From Paenibacillus validus NBRC 15382 (lineage in GTDB: Bacteria > Bacillota > Bacilli > Paenibacillales > NBRC-103111), in NCBI RefSeq assembly GCF_004000985.1, contig NZ_BIMH01000001.1, positions 310,001 through 374,000 of the forward strand: a DNA stretch of 64,000 bases. The letters are read 5' to 3'. The notes under the pieces are model-generated. The model was not told the origin of the DNA. It saw only the letters and a program-made list of their open reading frames with translations, and did no database searches. The translations under genes and the position numbers were made by a program. Below are positions 53,078 through 61,236 of the stretch, piece by piece. Position 1 is the stretch's first letter; each line of letters begins with the position of its first letter.

Positions 53078-53495
53078 TGAACTTCAACTCCTGCATCAAC
53101 TCGCCCGATTCCGGTTGCTGGACATCTTCATAATAGGAAAAGTCGAAATTGTAATGAACGACCTTATCCACGATGTCCGTAAAGGCTCCGTCAATTGTGA
53201 TGACTCGATCACCTACGGCGAAATTTAAGCCGAACAATATTTCAAGCTTGTCTTGCACGTCGTAGGCTTCTTCCTTGTACTTATTTCGGTCCGATGGGAA
53301 AAATAGTATCTGGCACGTCATCTCTCGCAGCGCGTTTGTAAGGAAGCTCTCTGTGTTCCGAGTTTCCAAGGTCACGAAAAAAGAGGGCCGCTGAAAGCCC
53401 TCCTCAACGTCAATGCTCTGGATCGGAACCGTTGGAAATTCCGCAATGATATTGTCGTTTATCGCCTTGTTGATCTGTGCTCTTGTCAGCATCAT
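53070..53495 (-). CDS. Tail terminator/connector protein (DUF6838-like)
   Basis: The 141-residue protein starts MMLTRAQINKAINDNIIAEFPTVPIQSIDVEEGFQRPSFFVTLE and contains the EMTCQILFFPSDRNKYKEEAYDVQDKLEILFG stretch near 58-89, as in the tail terminator family of Firmicutes myo- and siphophages. Its start overlaps the end of the head-closure gene by 4 bases (ATGA). The family assignment is by pattern and position. Confidence 0.7.
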   Translation of the reverse strand: MMLTRAQINKAINDNIIAEFPTVPIQSIDVEEGFQRPSFFVTLETRNTESFLTNALREMTCQILFFPSDRNKYKEEAYDVQDKLEILFGLNFAVGDRVITIDGAFTDIVDKVVHYNFDFSYYEDVQQPESGELMQELKFNE

Positions 53496-54118
53496 GGAGT
53501 CACCTGCCTAACCGTTAGCTGCAGCGTTTCATTGTGATTGTATGGATTGCTGATGAATTCGATATCCCAACGATTCCCATCAATCATTAAGAACATGTCC
53601 GGCGTGATGCCATCGCGGTATATGATCGTAACCACGGCGTTCGTTGTCGTTTCAACCGTTTCTCCTTCACCAAGTCCAGTTCCGCCGCCTTTGTAGTCGA
53701 TCTCCGCTTGCACCGTGTAGAGTAGCGATGTAGACGGTGAGCGTTCATTCATACTGTTCAGGACAAACGTGTTGTGCCAAATCTGAACCGTATCACGCAG
53801 ACGGGAGAGGTTTGTCTTGATATCATCCAGCTGTGTGCAGACGACCTCTAAACGGCGGTTTTTTGTCGCGAAAGTCCGGTCAATCTTATAGACTGTACCA
53901 TTCCACACTAGCCGCTCTTCACCGTTGTACTCGTCGTCCCAAATAATGAACATGACCTCAGGACTCAACCTGCTGGCAAAGGCCTGATAAAATTCGGACA
54001 TCCGAATAGACTTCTTTTCCGCAAATATCGATTTCGTCGGAGCCGGAGTAATGCTGTCTCCAGATGGTGTCGATGCATATGTGAGCTTAAACAGCTGCAC
54101 TGACTCTGTCATCCTCAC
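53492..54118 (-). CDS. Head closure protein with two joined domains
   Basis: The 208 residues look like two head-tail joining domains in a row. The first (about 5-98) has TESVQLFKLTYAST..MFIIWDDEYNGEERLVWNGTVYKIDRTFATKNRRLEVVCTQL, the second (about 106-208) TVQIWHNTFVLNS..MFLMIDGNRWDIEFISNPYNHNETLQLTVRQV. Each follows the pattern of SPP1 gp16/HK97 gp9-like proteins, which are usually about 110 residues. Neighbours on both sides are connector proteins, with 4-base overlaps. Confidence 0.7.
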   Translation of the reverse strand: MRMTESVQLFKLTYASTPSGDSITPAPTKSIFAEKKSIRMSEFYQAFASRLSPEVMFIIWDDEYNGEERLVWNGTVYKIDRTFATKNRRLEVVCTQLDDIKTNLSRLRDTVQIWHNTFVLNSMNERSPSTSLLYTVQAEIDYKGGGTGLGEGETVETTTNAVVTIIYRDGITPDMFLMIDGNRWDIEFISNPYNHNETLQLTVRQVTP

Positions 54119-54387
54119 GGCAGACTCACCGCCATCAGCTGCGGCAGGAGGATGTAGAGGAAGGCATTGGAGAATTCTACTTCACCAGCGTTCAGGTTCC
54201 ATAAGTCTCCTACGCCAATGGTCAGAGTCGCTATGCCCAAGTCAGTTTCAATCTGTGCTTGTGTAACTCCGGCATTCAGCATGTACTCTTTTACGGCGAT
54301 GGTTTTGATCATGAGCGCGACATCATTGTGCGTACCACTAACACTTAGGCCCGACTTAACCTTTTCGAGAATCTCCTCGTTTGTCAT
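54115..54387 (-). CDS. Head-tail connector protein (gp6-like)
   Basis: The 90-residue mainly helical protein, MTNEEILEKVKSGLSVSGTHNDVALMIKTIAVKEYMLNAGVTQAQIETDLGIATLTIGVGDLWNLNAGEVEFSNAFLYILLPQL, follows the gp6-type adaptor pattern of helices below the portal. It overlaps the next gene by 4 bases and lies between the capsid-associated protein and the head-closure protein. Confidence 0.75.
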   Translation of the reverse strand: MTNEEILEKVKSGLSVSGTHNDVALMIKTIAVKEYMLNAGVTQAQIETDLGIATLTIGVGDLWNLNAGEVEFSNAFLYILLPQLMAVSLP

Positions 54388-54397
54388 AGGCGCTCAC

Positions 54398-54988
54398 CTA
54401 AACGAACAGGTAAACGTCTACCGCCGTTCCGTTAAGTGCGCTGTTAAGCAGAACTGTGTTGCTCTCCAATGCCGTTTCGCTCGTGGTCACGGTCGGCGCT
54501 GTACCTTCCTTCGCGTTGTTTCGGAACGCCATTTGCACGGTGTTATGTGGCAACCGATAAGGTAAGCCCAATTTATTTCCCCAGCCAACGCTAACTGTAT
54601 CGCCAGATGCGTTCGTTCGTGCAGGGAGGTTAATTTTTGTCACCGTTCGGAATGCTTTGTTTCCTTCGACAGCGGTTGAGCCATTCAAGGCAATCGTCTC
54701 GCTGATCACCTCGCCCGCGTAGTTCGTTCCTTCGATGACCACATTTCCAGCAATTCCGGATGCGTTCCCCGTGATCCTGAGACTTCTAGGAAAGGCAGGA
54801 CTAGTAATGCCTGCAGTGATATCCTGCGTTGCTGCCGTCAATGCGGTCGCGGTAAGTACCCCGGTTAGATTTTGCGCGACGGCCTTGTCTGCCGATACCT
54901 GTAACCTGACCGGATACATGCGTTCAAGCCTCTTCCCGTAAACGTCACTCGGCACTTGATTATCAATCTTCGGATGAAATCTGCTCAT
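54398..54988 (-). CDS. Putative capsid decoration or head fibre protein
   Basis: The 196-residue protein starts MSRFHPKIDNQVPSDVYGKRLERMYPVRLQVSADKAVAQNLTGVLTA and then has a beta-rich domain with repeated Thr, Ser and Asn (SLRITGNASGIAGNVVIEGTNYAGEVISETIALNG near 88-122). It follows the major capsid gene. Proteins in this position often decorate the capsid, but no family was recognised with certainty. Confidence 0.5.
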   Translation of the reverse strand: MSRFHPKIDNQVPSDVYGKRLERMYPVRLQVSADKAVAQNLTGVLTATALTAATQDITAGITSPAFPRSLRITGNASGIAGNVVIEGTNYAGEVISETIALNGSTAVEGNKAFRTVTKINLPARTNASGDTVSVGWGNKLGLPYRLPHNTVQMAFRNNAKEGTAPTVTTSETALESNTVLLNSALNGTAVDVYLFV

Positions 54989-55008
54989 GCGATTGTTGTC
55001 TCCTTCTC

Positions 55009-55041
55009 AAAAAAATTAAGGAAGGGCAGTTTCCCCTCCTT
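55009..55041 (-). terminator. Terminator after the major capsid gene
   Basis: AAGGAGGGG and CCCTTCCTT pair around aaactg and AATTTTTTT follows on the minus strand. It overlaps the capsid stop codon. Partial termination here would keep capsid mRNA more abundant than tail mRNA. Confidence 0.75.
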
Positions 55042-56260
55042 ACGGTGTAGGCTGATATGCGTAATACGTGAATGTTGTTTTGGCAAAGAGCGGAAGACCG
55101 CCGCTATAAACCTTACCGCGCCACATTGTTTGATCTTTCCCGAACACGTCATCGCCGACGCTGGACGATTCGATGGTGATTTCCTGCGATTCGTTAACAA
55201 CATACTGCTTGATGTCGCCAAACAGAATGTCGTCGATCTGCATGGCCGTCGTAAAGATAACTGGATGCCCGTCAAGAAAAAACTGGGTTTTACCGTTGCC
55301 CGTTATAACCGGAATCGTTGTTGTAATAGGCGCACCAGATGCATCCGACATCTTCCGGAAGCGATTGAAGAACGTCTTGCGCCGCATTATAAACACCGCA
55401 TCGTCTCCGTACGGGCTATCTACATCCGATTCGATATCCATCAATTGAGCCCAATCCATTAGCGAGTAAGTTTGTTTCTCCGATGGCGCCGCCGTGATCG
55501 ATGGAATAATACCAGTGAATGTGCCGCCGTCGCCGTTGATAACCGCATTGTCCAGATATGTTCCAAGGTATTTACCCATTTCCATAGCCAAATACGTCTC
55601 GAGCGCGGAAATGCTGTTTTTCAGAAGCAAGTTCTTCACCTTGATTGTGGCCACAATGGCCTCTTGACTTATATTGGCTTCGGTGAACGTAAAGTTCAGC
55701 GTAGCCGTCCCATCTCCATTATCCGTTGGAGATCCTGCTGTACCAATCGGCAGGCTTACATTGCCGGTGAAGCCGTATTTCGTGATTGCTGCATACACTT
55801 GTCCGTACTTAACGATAACGGAATTGATCACATCGAGTGTGGTTTGCGGTACCAGGTACGCCGCCCCGCTGGTGATGCTCCCACCATTCATGTCGGTGAT
55901 GGAACGCTTGCCCATCTCCATGATTTCCGCATCTTCAGTCGATACGCTGCGATTAATGAAGCTACGGTAAAAAGCATCGCGGTATTTAGCGGAGCTACGG
56001 AAGTTTTGTTCGTTGATTTCATTTGTCTTCATTTGCGGTATTGGCCCCCTTTTAAAGTCTTCTGGCGCATTGGACAGTTGTTCGTTAATCTCATCGATGC
56101 GTTCACCCATGCTGCGCAGCTCCTCGGTTGCATCTGTGATATCCTCGGTGGACATGTCACGGTGATTTTTCACTTTCTCTTTAAGGGCCAGGCGTTTTTG
56201 CTCAAGCTCACTTTTTTCACGCTTCAACTCTGCCGCTTCTTTTTGACTCAGTTTTCCCAT
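55040..56260 (-). CDS. Major capsid protein, HK97 fold
   Basis: The 406 residues have an N-terminal charged coiled-coil delta domain (about 1-70), later removed by the protease, then the HK97-type body: GGSITSGAAYLVPQTTLDVINSVIVKYGQVYAAITKYGFTGNVSLPIGT near 126-174, NGDGGTFTGIIPSI near 240, AVFIMRRKTFFNRF near 283, and a C-terminal domain with GHPVIFTTAMQIDDILFGDIKQYVV near 327-351. The gene lies after the protease gene, 16 bases away. Confidence 0.93.
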   Translation of the reverse strand: MGKLSQKEAAELKREKSELEQKRLALKEKVKNHRDMSTEDITDATEELRSMGERIDEINEQLSNAPEDFKRGPIPQMKTNEINEQNFRSSAKYRDAFYRSFINRSVSTEDAEIMEMGKRSITDMNGGSITSGAAYLVPQTTLDVINSVIVKYGQVYAAITKYGFTGNVSLPIGTAGSPTDNGDGTATLNFTFTEANISQEAIVATIKVKNLLLKNSISALETYLAMEMGKYLGTYLDNAVINGDGGTFTGIIPSITAAPSEKQTYSLMDWAQLMDIESDVDSPYGDDAVFIMRRKTFFNRFRKMSDASGAPITTTIPVITGNGKTQFFLDGHPVIFTTAMQIDDILFGDIKQYVVNESQEITIESSSVGDDVFGKDQTMWRGKVYSGGLPLFAKTTFTYYAYQPTP

Positions 56261-56276
56261 GATTCAATATACCTCC

Positions 56277-56927
56277 CTATAATTGCTCGATAAGATTGAT
56301 CAATGCCTGTTTTCGAGCTTCGTCTTCCGTATCAGGTGTCGGTTCCGGCTCGGGATTTGGATTATTCGGTTCCGGATCACCGGCAACTTCCTCAGCGATC
56401 ACGACCGTCTCATCATAAGCCGGGAACGGCACAATGCTGACTTCGTATACCTCATTGATTTTTACAATGACATCGATTTTATTGGCCCAGTCGCTTGCGA
56501 CAATGGCTTTGTTATCAAACCAGAAAGACATGCCATCGACGATTTCCTTTTCAACCCGATCAAATACATAGTCATCGATCCAGGTATTCCCGAGCGTGAC
56601 ATCAACAAAAAGACCGGTGTCATCAACAACGGTCCTCAGATTTTTACCACTTCGACCAAGAATCCAGTCGGGATTATGATTCCAAAGAATGACGAGTTTA
56701 GAAAAATCGACGCCGGACAGCGCATCTTTGTCCACCTTTTCCACCCATTCACTACCCCGCCATGGCCGCCCGATGACGCCGAACAGAATCGCATAGCCGC
56801 GGATCCTCCGTACCTGCTGACCATCCACTTCTTCAGTGATAGCCCGGAATCGAGAACGATCACCTTCATATTGCACCTTCCGCATGCTTTGAGACGAAAG
56901 CGGCGACTTTTTATCCCCCGTTTGCAT
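56277..56927 (-). CDS. HK97-family prohead protease
   Basis: The 216-residue protein cleaves the capsid scaffold domain during maturation. It shows GYAILFGVIGRPWRGSEWVEKVDKDAL near 44-70, the catalytic His in LWNHNPDWILGRS near 82, and the catalytic Ser in DGMSFWFDN near 132. The C-terminal tail is Pro-Glu-rich. The ATG at 56927 is eight bases after GGGAGGTGA; a GTG 12 bases upstream overlaps that site. It overlaps the portal gene by 17 bases. Confidence 0.9.
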   Translation of the reverse strand: MQTGDKKSPLSSQSMRKVQYEGDRSRFRAITEEVDGQQVRRIRGYAILFGVIGRPWRGSEWVEKVDKDALSGVDFSKLVILWNHNPDWILGRSGKNLRTVVDDTGLFVDVTLGNTWIDDYVFDRVEKEIVDGMSFWFDNKAIVASDWANKIDVIVKINEVYEVSIVPFPAYDETVVIAEEVAGDPEPNNPNPEPEPTPDTEDEARKQALINLIEQL

Positions 56928-58119
56928 CAGTTGTCTCACCTCCCTTCACGGTATAATTTCCCGGATCGAGTGTTTGGAAGTTTTTGCTTTCCATGTAGTT
57001 GTCCAACTCTTTCGGGCCTCTCGGGAGTCCGATTCGTTTCCGGATCTCATTACGGGTCATAACGCTACCGAACAGCATCTCCTTGAAAAAGGTTGTTTTT
57101 GCTGACAGTGTGCTGATCTCCAGATCGATCAACTCGGCCAAGATCTTGTTATTGTGATGAATCTCGGTATCTGAGAACAACTTATACGTCAGCTCCTCCT
57201 CGACCTGGAACACGATCGGCTTGATCATATTGTCAATGAACTGCTCGTACTGGATTTCCGTCGCGGTATTCGTTACGACTTCACGGGAGACGCCGAAATA
57301 GAGGTATAGGTAGCTGACGATCGCTTCCAGAACATCTTTGTTGAGTGGATTAAGCTTCATGTCCAGATTGTGAACTTCATACTCAGCGCCGATCATGCCG
57401 AAGCCGGTTGTGTTCTCAGAAGTCAGGAAAAGGTCCTTGAACTCATCCAGCTTCTTTTTCATATCCGTTCCCTTAAGCTGCGTCTTCACCTGCAGCAAGG
57501 CGGCGATGCGTTGACTGTTTTCTGAGTCCTTGACGGCTTGCGCCTGCATGGTGTTAACGATTTGAACATACCCACCCGTGGCTTGCCTTTGGGCCCCTCC
57601 TAACTGCGTCGGGAAACGCTGTAGGTGGATGATGTCGTCATAGTAAAACTGATAGCTGCTCGCATAAGGAAACTTGATGATCAGGCGATCGTCTTCATCC
57701 TGTGTAAATTCGAACTGTGAAAAGGGCAGTACGTACAGTGCTCGTAATTGTCCGGCATCTCCCCAGTCAGGCATGATGAACACGTTGTTGTTCAAAAGTA
57801 AGCGGGTTGTCACGTACGTCCAAAAAACCTGTGGCGATTGATACGGGTTCGTACGCACGGTCAAGACATATTGAACACGATCGTTCACCATTTCAATATT
57901 TCCGTTATTGTCCGCGCGGGCATGATAAAACGGTATACTTCCGACTTTCTCAGCGATAAAGTTGATCGCCGTTCGGACTTCGGGGATGTTGTATAAATCT
58001 CTTCCGAAAAACGAAAGCGGCATGCCTTTGTTGAGCAAGTCGATCACTTTTGCGGCCGTAACATCGTTCTTTCCACGAAGCGCATTAACTGCGCTAACTG
58101 CTCGTTTCCAAATTCCCAA
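56911..58119 (-). CDS. Phage portal protein (HK97 type)
   Basis: The 402-residue protein forms the DNA gate of the head. It shows IPEVRTAINFIAEKVGSIPFYHAR near 45-68, NPYQSPQVFWTYVTTRLLLNNNVFIMPDW near 90-118, YYDDIIHLQRFP near 158, a long helix near 190-230, LYFGVSREVVTNTATEIQYEQFIDNMIKPIVFQVEEELTYKLFSD near 275-319, and a tail. I take the TTG at 58119 as start, seven bases after GGGAGGTGA; an upstream TTG lacks a binding site. Its start is inside the last codons region of the terminase gene by spacing of 16 bases. Confidence 0.9.
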   Translation of the reverse strand: MGIWKRAVSAVNALRGKNDVTAAKVIDLLNKGMPLSFFGRDLYNIPEVRTAINFIAEKVGSIPFYHARADNNGNIEMVNDRVQYVLTVRTNPYQSPQVFWTYVTTRLLLNNNVFIMPDWGDAGQLRALYVLPFSQFEFTQDEDDRLIIKFPYASSYQFYYDDIIHLQRFPTQLGGAQRQATGGYVQIVNTMQAQAVKDSENSQRIAALLQVKTQLKGTDMKKKLDEFKDLFLTSENTTGFGMIGAEYEVHNLDMKLNPLNKDVLEAIVSYLYLYFGVSREVVTNTATEIQYEQFIDNMIKPIVFQVEEELTYKLFSDTEIHHNNKILAELIDLEISTLSAKTTFFKEMLFGSVMTRNEIRKRIGLPRGPKELDNYMESKNFQTLDPGNYTVKGGETTDANGG

Positions 58120-58135
58120 TATTTTCTCACCTCCC

Positions 58136-59887
58136 TCATGGCTGATATTCTTCAAACATGTCTCTCACCTTTAAATAAGCAATATAGGCAATCAAAAAAG
58201 ACACGTACCCGTCGATACGTGCCTTGCTCCTGGCTTTGTCTGGCTGTATGTTGTTGTTCGAGTCAATCTTTGCTGCCGTGTTTGTTGTACACCACCGGAA
58301 CAATCCGTTATGGCGGCTGAACCGGATGATACCATCCTCAAACAGTGACTTAGTTTCCTTCATCGGGGCGGACAGCGTTTTTGCCCCTTGTGCTACCGGG
58401 AACGTCACTCCGCGTCCTTCTCCATCCTCTTTAGGGAAACCATTCATCTCCATGTCATCTACCCAGTCGCCACCGTGCCAGCGGTCATAGCCGACCTTCC
58501 AAAACGTCACGTCATACTTCTCAGCCAACTCTATATACCATGCCGTGACGTCCGATTTGCGAACCATGCTGCCTTCGCAGATGTGCAGCAACTCTTTGTT
58601 GAGCTGGTCCGTAGCGTTTGTGTTGCAGAAGCTCTCATATGCCATCTTATCAGCTTTACTGTTCTGCTCAATGCGCTGCCTGGCGATGAAGTACTTTTGA
58701 AAGAGATGCAGCTTGCCGTCAAACGGCACTAACGCCGACGCGCAACACAAGTCCGTTGTTTCAGCCATGTCCACCCCGCCGACCGCATACTTCCCGCGAA
58801 TCATGTCCTCTGTCATATCAACAGCGCACCGATCTACCTTCTGCAGATCGAAGTAAACTACGCTCAAGCTGCTGGCCCGGTTCAGGTGCTTCGCCAGGAA
58901 AGACGGCATTTGTGCGGGATCTTCGAGCGCCTTTTGATACTCACCTTCAAGGTAGCTTATCGTTGGTCTACCCTCGCGTGTGCCGGGGTTGGCTTTAATC
59001 CAGCACGACCGGTCAGCAGGATCGTCATCATCATCGATCATGAAAATCATCGGAAACATGCGCTCTTTGCTCTTGCCTGAAAGAACCTTCTGGCAACGCT
59101 CTAGGACGCTGTCAAATATGCCTTCTCGTTCGAACCCGAACGTGGATATGATAACCCCTAGCGGCTGCGTACGGGCCCCTCCAGCGGACGAGAATACGTC
59201 ATAAGTGTTCCGGTCCTTGATAGCGTGGCACTCGTCTATGATAAAGGCGTGAGGGTTTAAACCATCCTGCGAGTTACTGTTCTTGCTGCCTGCCTTCATG
59301 TAGCTGCCCGTGGCTGGAAATAACAGTATTTCGGAGTTATCCTTATCCCGTTTCGTTCGCCAATGTTTCCTCGGTTGATCCGGAGGCGTCAGTACATCGC
59401 TGGACGCAAGAAACGCCTTCGCGCTTTCGTAAACGATCGAGGCCTGCTGCTTCTGAGTAGCTAAGCACCAAATTTGCGCAGCCGGCTCCCTGTCCGCCAT
59501 AAGCAGAAAGGTGGCGACGGCAGAAATAAACGTTGACTTGCCCCATTTTCTCGCGACAAACAAAACAAGCTCGCGGAAGTATCGCACCTCCATATCGAGC
59601 TCTTCGTCGTACATTTTAAAGCCGAAGATACAAGCGACAATGTATTTTTGCTCGATGGACAGTTCAAGTGGCTGGCCTGCCCAGCGTCCCTCCCGGTGCT
59701 TGACAAGTTTACAAAAGTCCACGAATGCTTCAACATCGATCGGATCGTACCAAACCGTTTTGCTTTTAAGTAATCTTTCGACCAGCTTTTTTAACGCCTT
59801 TATGTCCTTGCCGTGATTTTGCGGCTCACGCTCAACGTAATCATGCCAATCCCGGATATACTGCGGAACGTTATCCACCGGAACCAC
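58136..59887 (-). CDS. Terminase large subunit
   Basis: TerL pumps and cuts phage DNA. The 583 residues show an ATPase with Walker A VARKWGKSTF at about 111-120 and Walker B AFIIDECHAI near 214-223, motif III STFGFERE near 248, and a nuclease domain with GVDMAETTDLCC near 371 and GYDRWHGGDWVDDM near 468. The type agrees with HK97-like phages. The start GTG at 59887 overlaps the small subunit end by 17 bases; its binding site is weak, so coupling is likely. Confidence 0.94.
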   Translation of the reverse strand: MVPVDNVPQYIRDWHDYVEREPQNHGKDIKALKKLVERLLKSKTVWYDPIDVEAFVDFCKLVKHREGRWAGQPLELSIEQKYIVACIFGFKMYDEELDMEVRYFRELVLFVARKWGKSTFISAVATFLLMADREPAAQIWCLATQKQQASIVYESAKAFLASSDVLTPPDQPRKHWRTKRDKDNSEILLFPATGSYMKAGSKNSNSQDGLNPHAFIIDECHAIKDRNTYDVFSSAGGARTQPLGVIISTFGFEREGIFDSVLERCQKVLSGKSKERMFPMIFMIDDDDDPADRSCWIKANPGTREGRPTISYLEGEYQKALEDPAQMPSFLAKHLNRASSLSVVYFDLQKVDRCAVDMTEDMIRGKYAVGGVDMAETTDLCCASALVPFDGKLHLFQKYFIARQRIEQNSKADKMAYESFCNTNATDQLNKELLHICEGSMVRKSDVTAWYIELAEKYDVTFWKVGYDRWHGGDWVDDMEMNGFPKEDGEGRGVTFPVAQGAKTLSAPMKETKSLFEDGIIRFSRHNGLFRWCTTNTAAKIDSNNNIQPDKARSKARIDGYVSFLIAYIAYLKVRDMFEEYQP

Positions 59888-60257
59888 GCGCTAAAATTTT
59901 TTCAAACGAATCTTGCTTCTTCGGCGGTGGAAGCGGGGGCGGCGGCGGCGGATCTTCCGGGATAAGGTCAGTTAATTGTTTCATGATCGACACATGATTT
60001 TTGATCATCGTATTGAAAATTTCAACTTCAGGGCTCTTCTTAGTTCCCCACTGGTTCTCACCATTTTGATATTTCGATACGGCACCCTCATCATTGATCT
60101 TCTTTTGCAAATCCTCAAGCGTGACGGTCATGAATGCGGCGTTTTTGAGCAGTGAGTCAACAGCCTTCAGCGTATTTGTTGGGATGTTTTTGAAGAGATT
60201 TTTAAGTCTATTGTACTCCTTTGTAATCTTCTTATCTTTGCTTATTTCCTTCGGCAC
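59871..60257 (-). CDS. Terminase small subunit (P27-like)
   Basis: The 128-residue DNA-binding subunit starts MPKEISKDKKITKEYNRLKNLFKNIPTNTLKAVDSLLKNAAFMTVTLEDLQKKIND, the P27-family pattern, and has KNHVSIMKQLTDLIPEDPPPPPPLPPPKK near 89-117 with an unusual long proline run. The GTG at 60257 follows GAGGGGGTG; an ATG 27 bases upstream is less well placed. It is directly before terL and after the HNH gene. Confidence 0.85.
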   Translation of the reverse strand: MPKEISKDKKITKEYNRLKNLFKNIPTNTLKAVDSLLKNAAFMTVTLEDLQKKINDEGAVSKYQNGENQWGTKKSPEVEIFNTMIKNHVSIMKQLTDLIPEDPPPPPPLPPPKKQDSFEKILARGSGG

Positions 60258-60344
60258 CGCTACACCCCCTCTACGTACGCGCATGACCCGCGAGTGATTT
60301 TGAAGCTCCCGAGTACGGTATCCTATATGTACCCGTAAATTATT

Positions 60345-60359
60345 GACCCCGGGGGGGTC
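60345..60359. other. Candidate cos site
   Basis: GACCCCGGGGGGGTC is a GC palindrome between the HNH and terS genes. In HK97-type Gram-positive phages with HNH proteins, cos usually lies here. This is suggested by position and sequence only. Confidence 0.35.
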
Positions 60360-60366
60360 GCAGCAC

Positions 60367-60645
60367 TCATGGAGGTGGTGTCAAGAATATCTGTAGGCCA
60401 TTGCTTCGATCATGCTTATGGTTATGGCAGTCAGTACATAGGTACTGAAGGTTGTCAGGGTTATACGCTATGTTCCAATCATGCTTATTGTCATCCGTCA
60501 GCTCGATGATATGATCAACGTCCTTCCCCTTCTTAATCCGGCCTTTACGCATGCACGCTTCACACAATCCATTCGCCCTGATAATGACGAACTGTCTTGC
60601 TCTTTCCCATTCGGCCGCCGCATATATTTCTGGATGCCTGGCCAC
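60367..60645 (-). CDS. HNH endonuclease of the packaging module
   Basis: The 92-residue protein has the HNH pattern: WERARQFVIIRANGLCEACMRKG near 13-35, VDHIIELTDDNKHDWNIAYNPDNLQYLCTDCHNHKH near 42-77, with the DH pair, N and final H of the motif and four zinc Cys. HNH proteins beside terminase genes act with TerL in DNA packaging. The GTG at 60645 follows GGGAGGTG. A separate 28-residue peptide upstream resembles the zinc-finger start usually joined to such proteins. Confidence 0.9.
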   Translation of the reverse strand: MARHPEIYAAAEWERARQFVIIRANGLCEACMRKGRIKKGKDVDHIIELTDDNKHDWNIAYNPDNLQYLCTDCHNHKHDRSNGLQIFLTPPP

Positions 60646-60695
60646 AGACTTACACCTCCCTTTATTAATTTAAATTAATTAACCATTATGTGCCG

Positions 60696-60782
60696 TCATT
60701 TCTTACGCTGACGGCAATACCTGTTATGTGTAAGCTCCGGGCAGCCCGGTTGGTTGCAGGCCCTCTTCAGTTTTTGAGGCAT
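60696..60782 (-). CDS. 28-residue zinc-finger peptide, detached HNH N-terminus
   Basis: The small frame encodes MPQKLKRACNQPGCPELTHN then RYCRQRKK and ends in TGA. C..GC-P.LT..RYC is the zinc knuckle found at the start of many phage HNH nucleases. The ATG is preceded by GGAGGTG with six bases between, so it is probably translated. The HNH gene starts 51 bases later with its own binding site. Its 3' end lies in the stem GCCGTCA/TGACGGC. It may be a functional split or the result of a frameshift. Confidence 0.6.
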   Translation of the reverse strand: MPQKLKRACNQPGCPELTHNRYCRQRKK

Positions 60783-60837
60783 ACAAAGCACCTCCAATCG
60801 GTGGTATTTATACGTACTTAGTAACAAAGGTGGTGTT

Positions 60838-60867
60838 TAAAAAGAAAAGGGGCTCATAGTCGCCCCT
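60838..60867 (-). terminator. Terminator upstream of the HNH genes
   Basis: AGGGGC-gactatga-GCCCCT followed by TTTCTTTTTA on the minus strand. Together with the hairpin at 60964-61002 it insulates the packaging genes from earlier transcription. Confidence 0.75.
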
Positions 60868-60963
60868 CTGCCTAACGGCATTCACCCGCCCTAGATCATC
60901 GTCTGAAAACCGCCGATGACCGATATATTTTCGAACCTTATTTTTTAAATCGCGATAAAACAT

Positions 60964-61086
60964 AAAAAACCCGAGCGAGAACATGTGCCTCGATACGGGT
61001 TTCGATAATCGTATAAATTTGAGCAAGACCGCACATTGCTGCGCTCGTGCTTTAAAAGAATATGTACTTAGTTACTAGAGAGGAAT
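60964..61086 (-). ncRNA. Predicted small RNA from its own promoter to a terminator
   Basis: A promoter at 61093-61122 gives a transcript start near 61086. The next convincing stop is the hairpin AAACCCG..CGGGTTT with inner CGAG/CTCG (60967-61002) and TTTTTTA behind it. The 120-base interval has a GCAC/GTGC hairpin and no well-started frame. A GTACTTAGTTAC box just after the start could bind a regulator. Confidence 0.45.
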
Positions 61087-61092
61087 AACACC

Positions 61093-61122
61093 ATTATACA
61101 AACGGGTCAAAAAAACAGTCAA
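61093..61122 (-). promoter_or_regulatory. SigA-type promoter on the minus strand
   Basis: TTGACT (61117-61122), 18-base spacer and TATAAT (61093-61098). GTACTTAGTTAC (61064-61075) lies about 12 bases downstream of the expected start, and a second copy, GTACTTAGTAAC, is at 60814-60825. Confidence 0.65.
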
Positions 61123-61236
61123 GTCCGGTGTTTAATCAATTTCAGTCTAATAAGAACATCCATTCTACATCAGACGAGTTCTCGCTTGTTCTATCGCTGT
61201 TTTTCCCAAAGACTCAAAATAAGCATCCAGCCTCGC

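Noticed and set aside
60808-61026. 72-codon minus-strand open frame
   Set aside because: It contains both terminator hairpins at 60838 and 60964 and lacks a ribosome binding site; the region is better read as promoter, small RNA and terminators.
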